A DNA stretch of 64,000 nucleotides, taken from positions 496,001-560,000 of the forward strand of contig JAVKCG010000008.1 in NCBI GenBank assembly GCA_040222875.1, written 5' to 3'. Shown piece by piece: positions 42,340-54,800 of this stretch. The stretch is from JAJCYL01 sp040222875. GTDB lineage: Bacteria; Bacteroidota; Bacteroidia; Cytophagales; Cyclobacteriaceae. The notes beneath the pieces were generated by a model, which was not told where the DNA came from, did no database searches, and saw only the letters and a program-made list of their open reading frames with translations. Numbering within the stretch: the stretch's first letter is position 1; every line of letters begins with the position of its first letter. A program made the translations under genes and the position numbers.

Positions 42340-45300
42340 CTATTGCCCTACCATCACAAACGCACCCCAATAATATGGTTGAGGATATTCCTCCCGCAGT
42401 TTTTTCTGAGCATTTATGAAGGCGGCCGGCTTGTTCCCGGTTTTGAGCCAATCATCATAAAAGTAGGTCATTAACTTTTGGGTGGCATCGTCATCAACTG
42501 TCCACATTGACATTATAATGCTTTTTGCGCCAGCAATTTGGAATGACCTCTGCAGTCCATAAACCCCTTCGCCATTGGTCACTTCACCAAGCCCTGTTTC
42601 ACATGCTGACATCACCACCAACTCTGTACCCTCCAGGTTCATGTTCATAGCCTCAAATGCTGTCAAAATACCATCTTGGCCCTCATCTTCTTTATCGAGA
42701 AACTGACCTGAGCTTAAAAAGCTATTGGCTCCAGCGAAGATCAAACCAGATTTTAACAATGGGTTTTGGACATAATTATCATCAGCCAGAGCTGCTATTT
42801 CGGCATCCTCTTCACTGTCATCCAAAAAGAAACCATGAGTGGCAATGTGCAGTGTATGAGGGCTCTGAACATTTTTTAAATTCGTCTCAATAGCCTGATC
42901 TTCCAGATAGACTTCGGGATCAGATGCATTTTGGCTGTATTGCTGCGAGATCAATTCAACTTCTGTTCTGGTACCAGGGAGTAGAGCAAGCAGATCGTTA
43001 CTGCTAATGTAACGTTGTAGGTTGCCTCTTAATCCCCTTGAAATCCCACCTCTTAATCCACGGGTGCCTCTTGTGCCACGGGTACTTCTGGATGCGCTCC
43101 GCTCTTCATCCCCATTAGTTGCTGCTTGAGATGCCAGATATTCTTGCTGATAGCTGCCCTTATTATAATTAGGATAGCCAAATAGCACAGCCTTTTTGTC
43201 CCCTGGAAAAGAATTTGGATTATCAGCATAAGCAATTAAATCCTTTGTATTGGTCATCACCTGAATTTCCAATTCATCAATTGAGTATTGTCCATTACGT
43301 GGATTTCGCAATGTATAAATGCTGATTTGGTTAAATACGCCATCTGGTGAAAAGTACACCTTGTCAATGCCATTTAACCTGTTTGATATTGGCCTCCAAT
43401 AGAGGTTATATGCGTATTCATCTTCAATGTTAAACTTGATCGCATTTCGATAATAGGTTAAGAATCTTCCTTCCAGTTCACTCCCATTTCTAAATAGCAC
43501 CAATTCGGGATAATCTTCGGTATCATGTCTTACTATAAGAGCCGCATACCAGGCTTCATTGGTATAATAACCTGCCGAATCTGGCCGGAAGTTTCTAAAC
43601 CTAAGAACTTCTACGGCTGCTTCTCCTGGGTTTAATTTCGCCTGTACATCCTTCCAGGTAATTTTCTTTGATGTATATGTATTGGCAAATGCGTTTGAGG
43701 ATGCACTCAATTCTTTTTCTAATGAACTGGCAATTGTGGTCAATGAATCAATTCGTCTGTTACGCTCATCCAGCTCAAGCTCCAATGTGCTGTATAATTG
43801 CGATAACTGTTCTTTGTAATTAATCCACTGCGAATACTTATTAATGAGTACCGAGTCACCGCTACTCAGGATGGCCTCTCTAACTTTATTGGTCGCATAC
43901 ATGATTAATCCCTTAGTAGCCAGTTGATAATCATACATCAGGCCGTTTAAATGCTTACTTTCACGGCTTCCTTCAAATGCAAATGAGTTGAATTGTTCGA
44001 ATGCCGGCTTTAATCTGTTGCTATAGAATTTTGCTTTTTCTTCTTCACTTAAGATCGGGAAATAGGCTTCAATCTGTTTGAAGTAATTGTCAAAAGTTTC
44101 GATAAACAATTCTTCAGCTTCTTCAAGATCTTTTTTTGCCCACTTTAGAATGGCATATTTCTTTATGGCCCTGGCATATAAAGGATGATCTTCACCCAGG
44201 GCCTTTTTCCTTACATTAATGGATGTTTGATAAAGGGGCTCTGCTTCGTCAAGTTGTTGCATATTAGCATACACATCTGCCAGGTTTAGCATTACGTGGG
44301 CATATTCAGGATGCTCATTGCCAAAGATTTCTTCATAAACCTGAAGTACCTTTTGCTGTTGTGCCAGGGCTTCTGTGTAATTGCCGGTTTTGCGGTTTAT
44401 AAATGCTAATTGGTTAACAGTAATGGCATAGTCGAGGCTTGACTCACCGAAGAATTCAACAAATATTTCTGATGTCTGTTGGTATAGTTCAGTTGCTTTT
44501 TCATACTCGCCAAGCTCAATATAAATATTGGCAATATTGTTAAGTGTTAGTGCATAGGTGGGATCTTCTGTCCCATAAATTTCTGCGTCAAGATCTTTGA
44601 CCTGATTGTAGATATCCAGCGCCTGGGTATAATTGCCAAGTCGGTGGTTTACGTCCGCCACATTGTTGTAAACCGTGGCAAACACCTCCTCATTTTCTTC
44701 TGAAAGTCTTTCCAGAATTGATTGGGCTTCATTCAAAACTTCAAGTGCTTCAGGATATTTTCCTAATTGTCTATAAAGCAATGCATAGGTTACAAGCGTG
44801 GCTACATTTTCTGTTGAAGCATATACACCTTGCTCTTCATAATTCTGAAGCGCATTGGTTAAATTTTGTTCTGCTAGCCGATAGTTGCCCTGATATAAAT
44901 AATTAGCACCCAATTCAGATAAAAAAGCGGGGGACATTTCATCATCTTTCTTTAAAGGCCGCATAGATTTTTTATAAAGATCAATGGCCTTTTGATATTG
45001 GCTGGTGTTCTTGTAATGGACACCAAAAGCCAACGCTGTTTCCAAATATTCAAAACTTTTCGGCCCAAATTCTTCCCTATCGCCATCAAGTAATTCCTGA
45101 TAAAGGGATTCTGATTCGGCATAGAGGCCCAGTTCATCCTGGATGGCGGCGATGTTGTAAATAATATTTTTTCGTCCGAGATCTGATTCTGTTTCAATAG
45201 CATCAATAATCTCCAGGGTTTTTTGATAATGTTCTAAACCAAGTTGGCGATCACCGAGGTAGAAATAGTAGGTTTCGCCAAGATAGCTGTAAATGTTAGC

Positions 45301-45498
45301 AGCCACAGTATCCTGCCGTGATCCTATGTAACTGATGGCAGCTTCCTCACTATCAAGAATCAGGTCATAATCGTAATCTAGATAGGCTTGCTCCAGATCA
45401 TAATAAAGCTGTTCAAATTCATCATTTCCAAAGTTATATTGAGCATTGGCACTTAGTGCAAACAACACTGAAATTGCCGATATGATTATATTTTTCAT
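42340..45498 (-). CDS. Exported TPR-CHAT protein (caspase-like peptidase)
   Basis: 1052 residues. Signal peptide 'MKNIIISAISVLFALSANAQ', then about ten tetratricopeptide repeats (about 60-480; 'YTQALDIYNQVKDL', 'YEKATELYQQTSEIF'), a helical linker, and a C-terminal CHAT domain (about 780-1052). The caspase-type dyad is intact: H888 in 'LHIATHGFFLDD' and C966 in 'VVMSACETGLGE'. An Arg/Gly-rich run ('TRGTRGTRGLRGG') interrupts the domain near residue 820. CHAT enzymes are proteases, some acting with TPR modules in defence or cell death; this one is exported, so its substrate is periplasmic or extracellular. Divergent from the giant gene. Confidence 0.88.
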   Translation of the reverse strand: MKNIIISAISVLFALSANAQYNFGNDEFEQLYYDLEQAYLDYDYDLILDSEEAAISYIGSRQDTVAANIYSYLGETYYFYLGDRQLGLEHYQKTLEIIDAIETESDLGRKNIIYNIAAIQDELGLYAESESLYQELLDGDREEFGPKSFEYLETALAFGVHYKNTSQYQKAIDLYKKSMRPLKKDDEMSPAFLSELGANYLYQGNYRLAEQNLTNALQNYEEQGVYASTENVATLVTYALLYRQLGKYPEALEVLNEAQSILERLSEENEEVFATVYNNVADVNHRLGNYTQALDIYNQVKDLDAEIYGTEDPTYALTLNNIANIYIELGEYEKATELYQQTSEIFVEFFGESSLDYAITVNQLAFINRKTGNYTEALAQQQKVLQVYEEIFGNEHPEYAHVMLNLADVYANMQQLDEAEPLYQTSINVRKKALGEDHPLYARAIKKYAILKWAKKDLEEAEELFIETFDNYFKQIEAYFPILSEEEKAKFYSNRLKPAFEQFNSFAFEGSRESKHLNGLMYDYQLATKGLIMYATNKVREAILSSGDSVLINKYSQWINYKEQLSQLYSTLELELDERNRRIDSLTTIASSLEKELSASSNAFANTYTSKKITWKDVQAKLNPGEAAVEVLRFRNFRPDSAGYYTNEAWYAALIVRHDTEDYPELVLFRNGSELEGRFLTYYRNAIKFNIEDEYAYNLYWRPISNRLNGIDKVYFSPDGVFNQISIYTLRNPRNGQYSIDELEIQVMTNTKDLIAYADNPNSFPGDKKAVLFGYPNYNKGSYQQEYLASQAATNGDEERSASRSTRGTRGTRGLRGGISRGLRGNLQRYISSNDLLALLPGTRTEVELISQQYSQNASDPEVYLEDQAIETNLKNVQSPHTLHIATHGFFLDDSEEDAEIAALADDNYVQNPLLKSGLIFAGANSFLSSGQFLDKEDEGQDGILTAFEAMNMNLEGTELVVMSACETGLGEVTNGEGVYGLQRSFQIAGAKSIIMSMWTVDDDATQKLMTYFYDDWLKTGNKPAAFINAQKKLREEYPQPYYWGAFVMVGQ

Positions 45499-45872
45499 GG
45501 TTGCGAATGTGTATTTAGCTGAATATACTAAATGAAATTAAACCGTAAAAGATGTGAGGACTGGTCAGAAACGAATGTTCTATAAAAAACTAAAGATAGT
45601 AAAAAGTTATTGTATAAATTTCAATGTGAAAACGGGTACGGCCTCAAAAACTACTTAAAATCAGTAGTAACCCGCAGTTGAGTTTAACGAAGATTACCAA
45701 GTACTAATCGAAGACCACTAAAAGTTAATCGAATTGGTGCACAAATAGTTTATTACTATCCTCAACCAGCTTATTTTTAAAAATTGATCTTCCCGGGCGA
45801 AAACCATTCTTATGGAGCTTTTTATCCACATGAATATCAGTTGCCCCTGAAGACTAATTGAAAACAGCACTT
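45499..45872. other. 374-bp divergent intergenic region, CHAT gene / giant gene
   Basis: No coding frame, tRNA or strong hairpin found. It must carry the promoters of both flanking genes; no clear TAnnTTTG box was seen. AT-rich near the CHAT gene. Confidence 0.6.
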
Positions 45873-48800
45873 ATGGACACATTTTTACGACCTACCCTCG
45901 GCCTGCTTACTTTACTTTTTGGATTTTCATTTTCGGCTCTTGCCCAATCATCAACCTTTACTGTCTCCAATCTTGGTGATGCAGGTGCAGGCTCTTTGAG
46001 ACAAGCCATTATTGATGCCAATGCTGACGGAGGGGCTACGGGAGGTGATCCTCACACAATCAATTTCAATATTACTGGGCAAGTTGACCTCTTAGGGGTT
46101 CTTCCTAGTATAACTAATCACATCACTTTTAATGGTCATGCCGACGGTAGTATCATCGATGGTGGAGGTGGTGCATTTGCGGTGTTTACCCTGACCTCCG
46201 GAACCGTCGATATGAATCGGTTAATTATTCAGGATGGCACCGGAGGCGTAGTGAATAATGGAGCCACCTTGACTATGAATAATTGCAACATTCTGAATAA
46301 CTCCGGTGCCGTAAATGGTGGCGGCCTTTTAAATGCCAATTCGGCATCGGCATTAAGTACATTAACCAATTGTGTAGTTGCTGGAAACTCATCATCTAAT
46401 GGTGGAGGCCTTTACAGTTTTAATGCTGCTACACTAACCCTTATAAATACCACGGTGGTTGAAAATACGTCATCTAACGCGAACGCAATTTTCAACTGGG
46501 GTACTTTAAATCTTACAAATACAATTATTGCAGACCATACAGGAGATGCAACCGATCTGAGAAATAACGGCACAATTGCAACTAACATAAACAATTTATT
46601 GGAAGGCCCTTGCGGAGGTGGTGGTTGCCCTGCTTGGGCGTCAACCAACGATCCTAACCTGGCTGCTTTCAACACCTGTGGCAATTTGCGATATTACCCA
46701 ATTAATGAACCTAGTGATGCTATTGATGCGGGTACCAATTCAGGCACTCCAACTGAAGATATTTGCGGAACAACCTGGACAACTCCAGCAACCCCGAACT
46801 TAGGATCAAGTGCAGAGGTAATACCCCCGCCAGAAAATGCCCTCGATTTTGATGGTATTGATAATGACGTTCGCACTGGAATCACTGCTGCTATTGGAAC
46901 AAATAACTTAACCTGGGAGGCATGGTTTAGATCTGAAGGGACTACAGGTGCCAAAAAAATCATTGCCAAGGATCAGTCAGGCAATGATCCTGAACTCACA
47001 CTGGATGTTGTAAACGGCACTACGCTCAGGTTCAAATTAGGATCGCCTAACCTTCAGACTACTATTGAGCAAAATACCTGGTACCACGTAGCGGCAGTTA
47101 GAGATGGACTAAATCATTACCTGTATTTAAATGGAATATTAGTGGAGGAAACCACAGCAGGAGGTGTAGTAAACCACACCTTTACTGATGAGATATTTAT
47201 TGGCGGGCGTTCTGTGCCTCATGGTACCAGCTATTTTGATGGTCAGATAGATAATGTAAGAATATGGAGCGTGGCAAGGACTCAACGGGAAATAGTTGAA
47301 AATATCAACAATACATTATCATCAGGAACCGGATTAGATGCTTCTTATGATTTTAATTTAGGTGATCCCGGTGCAAACAATAGCGGAGTAACCATTCTTA
47401 CTGATTTAACTGGAAACAATGATGCAACACTGACAGGTTTTACGTTGGATGGCACAATCTCTAACTGGGTTGTATCTACTCAACCAATCTTAGATATTGC
47501 TGCTATTGGTCAAGATGCTGGTGGTTCAACCACCACTGCTGCAGTAGGTGGACTTACATTAACGGATAATACTTTCTTGACGGACAACGGAGACGTTGTA
47601 ACCTTCGAACAACAATCCACATCAACCGAAGGCTCAAGTACTCTTGGCGTAAACACCAATGTAATTTCTGGTCGTTGGGAGCGTGATTGGTTCCTAACCA
47701 AGACTGATGTGAACGATAACAGCGGTCTGGTTGATTTCTCGTTTGACTTTGATGCCCTTGGGCTGGGTAGCCCTTCAGGAACTTATGCACTTATATCAAG
47801 AGACAACCTCGGCATCCAATTCAAGGTGCTCACCTTTGAATCAACGATAAATAGTAACGCAGTCGAATTCAGTGTTGAAGCAGATTTGCTTGACGATGGC
47901 TTTTATACAATCGGACAGGTTAATATAGTTTCCGGCGGCACCATATATGTAGATAATGATGCAGGCGGTTCCAATGATGGCAGCTCTTGGGCCAATGCCT
48001 TTACAGATTTGCAAGATGCGTTGGTGTTAGCTGGAGCAAATACCGAAATATGGGTAGCTGAAGGCACTTATAAGCCTCATCAGGATGACCGATCAACCTC
48101 TTTCGTCATGAAGCCTGATGTGCAACTTTATGGCGGATTTCAGGGAAATGAAACTGCCTTAGGCCAGCGGGATGTCAATAACAATTTTTCGATTTTAAGT
48201 GGTGATCTAAATAGTGATGACGATCCAAACAATATCATGACTACTGGGCCTACAAGAGCAGATAATTCCTACCATGTTGTTTATGCTGACATGTCCACCA
48301 ACAATAATACCCTGTTGGATGGTTTTGTAATCACTGGAGGAAATGCCAATGGTGGTGGTATTGACGCCCATGGTGGCGGTATCTATCTCGATGACACCGA
48401 TATGCAAGTTTGGAACTGTACCATCACTAAAAACAGTGCAATCACCAATGGAGGTGGAGCTAGAACGATATCCAATTTCCAACCAATAATCGCAAACAAC
48501 ATATTTGATAACAACTTTGCTGGAAATCGCGGTGGAGGCCTTTTCACAGCAAGTAGATCGAAGGTTTTTAATAATACTTTTGAAAATAATACTGCACAGG
48601 AAGGTGGCGGCCTTTCAATTGGAATCGTAATTACAGGTTCCATTGTTACCAACAACATTATTACCAACAACTCAGCAACAAATGTTGGTGGTGGTATTGA
48701 AATGAATGGAACCAATTCATTGGCCGCAATAATCAATAATACCATTTACGGAAACAATGCTACGAATAGCGGTGGGGGTGTGTTTTTGGATGGGAATTCT

Positions 48801-51800
48801 GATCATACTTTCGTGAACAACATTGTTTGGGACAATACCGCTGGAGGTGGCTCCCCTGATGAGGTTGATATAGACAACGGAATCAATCAGGATGCCACTG
48901 TAGACTATAACCTCATCTCCACAGGTGCATTGGGCATGAATGGCACAAGCAGCGACCCATTATTTACAAATGCTGCCAACGGCGATTTCACCCTACAATC
49001 CGGTTCTGGGGCAATCAATGCTGGTGATAATACAGCATTGCCGGTTGATGCTGCTGATTTGGATAATGATGCTGATACCGGAGAAGATGTCCCTTTCGAT
49101 TTTGCTGGAAATGCCAGGGTACTAGGTGGAGCTGTTGACATCGGAGCATTAGAGTTTAACGGAACAACAACCGTGGCAGGAAATGCTTTGGAGTTTGATG
49201 GCGTTGATGATGTTGTCTCTTCAAGTATTAACAGCCCTGCCAATTATACAATAGAGACATGGGTTAAGTTAAATTCATTAACCCCGAATCAGGTAATACT
49301 TAGGTTTACCAGAATTGCCCAAACAACTGATTTTTCACATCAACTTGAAATTGATCCAACAGGTCAATTTTTTGAACATTATACTTTTGATGGTGGTGGT
49401 AAAACAGTAACTGGAACCACTCCCTTATCTACCGATACTTGGTATCATGTAGCTATTACAGCTGAAAGTAGCGGCTTTATGAGGCTATATATTAATGGTA
49501 CTGAAGAAGGTACAGCCCAGGCTGTGGGCAACCTATGGGCAGCAGGCGATAGATTCTATATTGGTAATGGTACAGCGACTCCAGCATATTCAGGCCAGCT
49601 TGATGAGTTGAGAGTTTGGACCGTTGAGAGAACACAATCAGAGATTGCAGACAATGCGGAGACAAACCTTACTGGTTCAGAATCGGGTCTGACCGCTTAC
49701 TACAAATTCGATGAATCATCTGGAACTAATTTGCCTGATCTTGCAGGTACAGCGGAAAATGGCACCTTGAGTAACTTCACATTGCCAGATGCCTGGGTGC
49801 CATCTTCATTTGGCAATAGCGCACCACTTGCACCAACTAATCTATCCGCTTTGGAGATTTCCGATTCAAGAATTGACCTTGATTGGATTGATAACTCAGA
49901 TAGAGAGACAGCCTACAAAATAGAACGCTCAGATGATGGTGGTGCAACCTACACTGAAATCGCAACCATTGGTGCGAATCCATTTGGATACGAAGACAAC
50001 GGAGTAACTGCCGGCAATGGCTACTGGTACCGTGTAAGGGCAGTAAACGAAGCAGGTTTCTCAGGCTACAGCAATGAGAGATTTGCTGGAACTTTTACAC
50101 CGCCACATAATGCATTGGATTTTGAGGGGACGGATTATGTTTCAATCACTGATACAGATAATCTAACATTTGGAAACGGATCAATTGACCAGCCGTTTTC
50201 CGTTGAGGCATGGGTCAAGTTCGATAATATCAATTCCGCCGGAATAATTTCGAAAAGGTCAGGTGCAAACGAATGGCATATGGCAACTAGCGGAGGGGGA
50301 CAATTTAGTATAACACTGGCTGATCAATCGGCAAGTGCTAACCTTTTTGGAGAAACTTCTGGATTTACTTTTAACATAGGGCAATGGTATCATTTAGCCT
50401 TTACTTATGACGGGTCAAGTTTGGCTTCTGGTATTTCACTTTATATCGATGGTATTTCTCAAACTAATAATTCGAGTTCTTCTGGCACTTACTTAGCTAT
50501 GGAGAATACTGCTTCCAATGTTGAAATCGGGACTATAAATTCCGGGGCCAGTTTCAATTTCGACGGTCAAATTGATGAATTAAGGGTTTGGAGCGATGAG
50601 CTAACACCTTCTGAAATTGCCAACAATCGATTCAATACCCTGAAAGGCAATGAAGGCAATCTTGTTGCCTATTACCGTTTCGATCAATCTGGCAATCAAT
50701 CAACATTACCCGATCGCAGCCAAAACCAAAGCGATGGAGCTCTAACCAACTTCCCGGCCGATCCTTCGGCTAATTGGGTAGCATCCGAGGCAATGCAAGG
50801 AAATTTCAATGGTACCAATTATTCATTGGAATTCGATGGTAACAACGATGTTGTGACAATAGTTGATGATACAAGGTTTGACTTCACTAATCAGTTTACT
50901 GTTTCAGCATGGGTTAATAAAGATACTGATGCAATTAGTCAGGTAATTGGGGCAAGAAATAATGGCACCACATTAGAGTGGCAAATGAATTCCCATACAG
51001 CTACTGGTAATTGGACTCCAATATTTTATATAGGAAGTGGTTCGAATTTTGGTATTGGCCCTTCAAATTTGGCACCAGGCACATGGTATCACATAGCCAT
51101 GGTATATGATGGCTCAGGTGGTGCAAATGCCGACCGACTTAAGTACTACCTAAATGGTGTGGAACAAACCATGGCAAGTTTTGGTGGCACTATTCCCGCA
51201 ACTATTCCGAATGCAGCTCAAACAACAACTATTGGGGCAGCAGGAAATTCAACAGCATTTTGGGATGGTAAAATAGATGATGTTCGAATATGGAATACCG
51301 CCAGATCAGGCGCCGAGATTTTAACTGATTTTCAAACGGAGCTATTAGGCACAGAAGCAGGATTGGTTTCTTACTATAATTTGAATGAAGGCTCTGGTAC
51401 TACTGCCAATGATCAGACCACAGTGCCTTTGAATGGAACTATTACTGAGGCAGTTTATTCTACAGATGTTCCAGCAGGGATCACAACACCACCTGCTGCA
51501 CCTTCTAATCTTACTGCAGTTAACGAAGGCCAGAATAGTAACTTCCTATCCTGGAATGATAATTCAAATGATGAAACAGGTTTTGAAATTCAAAGAGCTG
51601 AAGTAGGAGGAAGCTTCACTACCATATTTAATGTGGCGGGTAATGTTAATGATGTTTCAGATAACACAGTAGAGGCTGACAAATCATATGTCTATCAGGT
51701 TAGGGCTACTAACCCAAGCAGCCAGAGTGCTTTTTCCAATCTTGCCTATGCTTCCTCTTATAGCCATCCTGGATTAGCACTTGATTTTGATGGCACAGAT

Positions 51801-54800
51801 GACTATGTAGATATCCCCACATTCGAAGTCCCAACAACTGATCAGTTCACTGTCGAGATGTGGATCAACTCTTCCACTAACTTGACCACAATGTACGGTC
51901 AGCAGGAATTTTCTCAACTACCAGATATGAGGTTGTTCTTCCAGGGGCCGAATTTTCTCTCTTTTGCCACAAACACTGGAAGCGGTTTTGTTCAGCTTGA
52001 TGCTGTTGTAGACTTCACCAAGGACTTCCAAAATCAATGGAAGCATGTAGCTGGCGTTTATGATGGGGCAGAAATGAAAATTTATGTGGATGGCGTATTA
52101 ATTGGCTCAACAGCACAGACGGGTGACTTGGTTTATGGTTCACCAACTAATGCTTATATAGGTGCCAATCCGTTTTCGGCTGGTGGAATCAGTCATTTTA
52201 ATGGAGAGATCGATGAGGTAAGGATTTGGAACACTGACAGGTCTGTACAGGAAATAAGGGAAAACATGAATTCAAGCCTGAGTGGGAATGAAGGTGGGCT
52301 CTTTGGTTACTACAATTTTGATCAAACAACTGGTACTTTACTACCTGATCATAGTCAAACAGGTGGCTATCATGGAACCCTTCTAGGCACAGGACACACT
52401 TTTGACGCCAATTCAGTCACCTCCGGAGCCATTGCCCCTTCTGACCTTTTCATCACTGAAGTATCTGATACTCAAATCCAACTCGATTGGACAGATAATA
52501 CCGATGACGAGATAGGATTTGTAATACAGAAATCGGCATTCCCGGATTTTAGTTCTCCATCTACAATCAATTTGGGTGCTAACGTTACAAGTCATACGGA
52601 CGTAGTGGCTGCCAACTCACAATTTTTCTATCGGGTGCAGGCTGAAAGACAAGGACCAATCAGCACTGGTTACTCTAACAGCAAGTTTGGCAGTACGATA
52701 ACGTCACCAGGCAATGCGCTCCATTTTGATGCATCAAACGACGAAGTATTTGTTGGTACTGAAATTCCGTTGGCTTTCGCCGGAACCTCTGATATCACGG
52801 TTGAAGCTTGGGTTTACCCAACAGGTGCCAGAACATTTAGCACAGTCGTGGGGAATTATACCTCAGTCATGGACTTTTTGCTTAGGTTGACAAATAACCA
52901 GGTAGAATTTTTTGTAAATACTGGAACCTTCACCGCCGCTTCTGGAGCAACTACTTTATCAGATGACACCTGGTATCATATTGCCGGCACCTGGGATGGT
53001 ACAACCATTCGGGTGTATGTAAATGGAGTTGAGGATAATACCGCTGCCAAATCTGGTACGTTTGGCACTTTAGGTGGGGAACTTACCATTGGAGGTAACC
53101 TTGCGTCCAGATCAGGTGAACTTATGGGGGGCCAAATTGATGAAGTCAGGATTTGGAACGATGTGCGAACAGTTAGTGAAATCGCTGACAATCGATTCAA
53201 TACGCTGGTCGGGGATGAGGATAACCTGGTTGCCTATTATAAGTTCGATCAGGGTCTTGATGCAGGTGCAACTGATAACAATACCTCATTCACAGCGCTA
53301 CCAGACAGGAGTACAAACAATAATGATGGCGTATTGAACAATTTCACATTGAATGACAATACAACACTTGACATAGGCAATTGGCGAACTTCAGGCGCAA
53401 TGAACCCGGGTGTGATTCCTGATGATGTTCCAACTGGTGTAACCACAAGAACAATTTCCGATACAGAAATAGAAATAAACTGGTCAGGTGATATTACAAA
53501 TGAAAGCTCTTTCGAAATCCAAACAGCCACAACATTTGGTGGCTTATTTACCACCATTGCCACATTACCCGCAAACTCTGATGAATACCTACATACAGGT
53601 TTAACTCCTGGAGATCAGTTTTTCTATAAAGTTGTTGCAGTGAATGCTTTTGGCACAACTGAATCAACTCCTGAATTTGGTACAACTGATGACACTGCCC
53701 CAAGAAAAGCACTGGATTTCGATGGCATTGACAATTTTGTAGTTGCGAATGAAACTGAAGGCACTTTGGCTAACCTGACAATTGCAGGATGGGTTTATCA
53801 TACTGATCAATCGGCTGATCATTGGATTTATTACAGGGGCAATACTGGTTCTGGTGAAGGTGCTGAAATCTATATCAATACTTCAGGTCAGTTGATTTAT
53901 GGTGAAAATGATGGAACCTACGAATTTGCTACAAGTACCGGAACAATTCCATTAAACACATGGACTCATGTTGCTGCAACCAGAACTCCAACAGAAATTC
54001 AACTCTATATTAATGGACAACCTGATGGGTTTAATGGTAGCCTTACCGGAGATCCCCCAACTGGGCATTTCGCATTTGGCGCAAGGCACCGATCATCAAC
54101 AGATGGCTATTTCGTTGGTCGTTTGGATGAGTTTTCTATTTGGTCAGAGGCTAAAGATGCCAGCGACATAGCCGAGGAAATGTTTGATGTTTTCTTTCCC
54201 GAATCGCCGGAGTTAATTGCCTATTACCGCTTTGATCAAGGCGCAGATATCGACAATACAGATATCAACACAGCTTTCACTACACTTCCCGATAGGAGTG
54301 CCAACACTAATGATGGAGTCTTAAATGGTTTCACCTTAAACGATAATACAACTTTGGATGTATCCAATTGGGTTACCTCCATGGCAATGATGCCCTTTGC
54401 ACCCTCTGATCTCTACACAACAGAGCAAAATAACAACCAGATAACCCTTTTCTGGGATGATAACTCAACTAACGAAACAGGCTTTGAAATACAACGAGAT
54501 ACCGACCCAACATTTGGAGGCTTCACCACTTTTAATGTTGGCCCGGATGTCACCACTTTCGTTGATGGCGGTTTGTCAGATGGAGAAGGCTACTACTATC
54601 GAGTAAGAGCAACAAGTGCCACTGGAAATAGCGAATACTCAAATATCAAATTTGGAAGTACGCATTTCCCACCAACCAATGCCATCACCTTAGATGGAAC
54701 GGATGATTATGTAGAAATTCCTAATTCATCGGATTTTAACTTAGGCTCAAGTCTAACCATTGAAGCCTGGATAAATACTAACGATGGCCTCGGGGAGATC

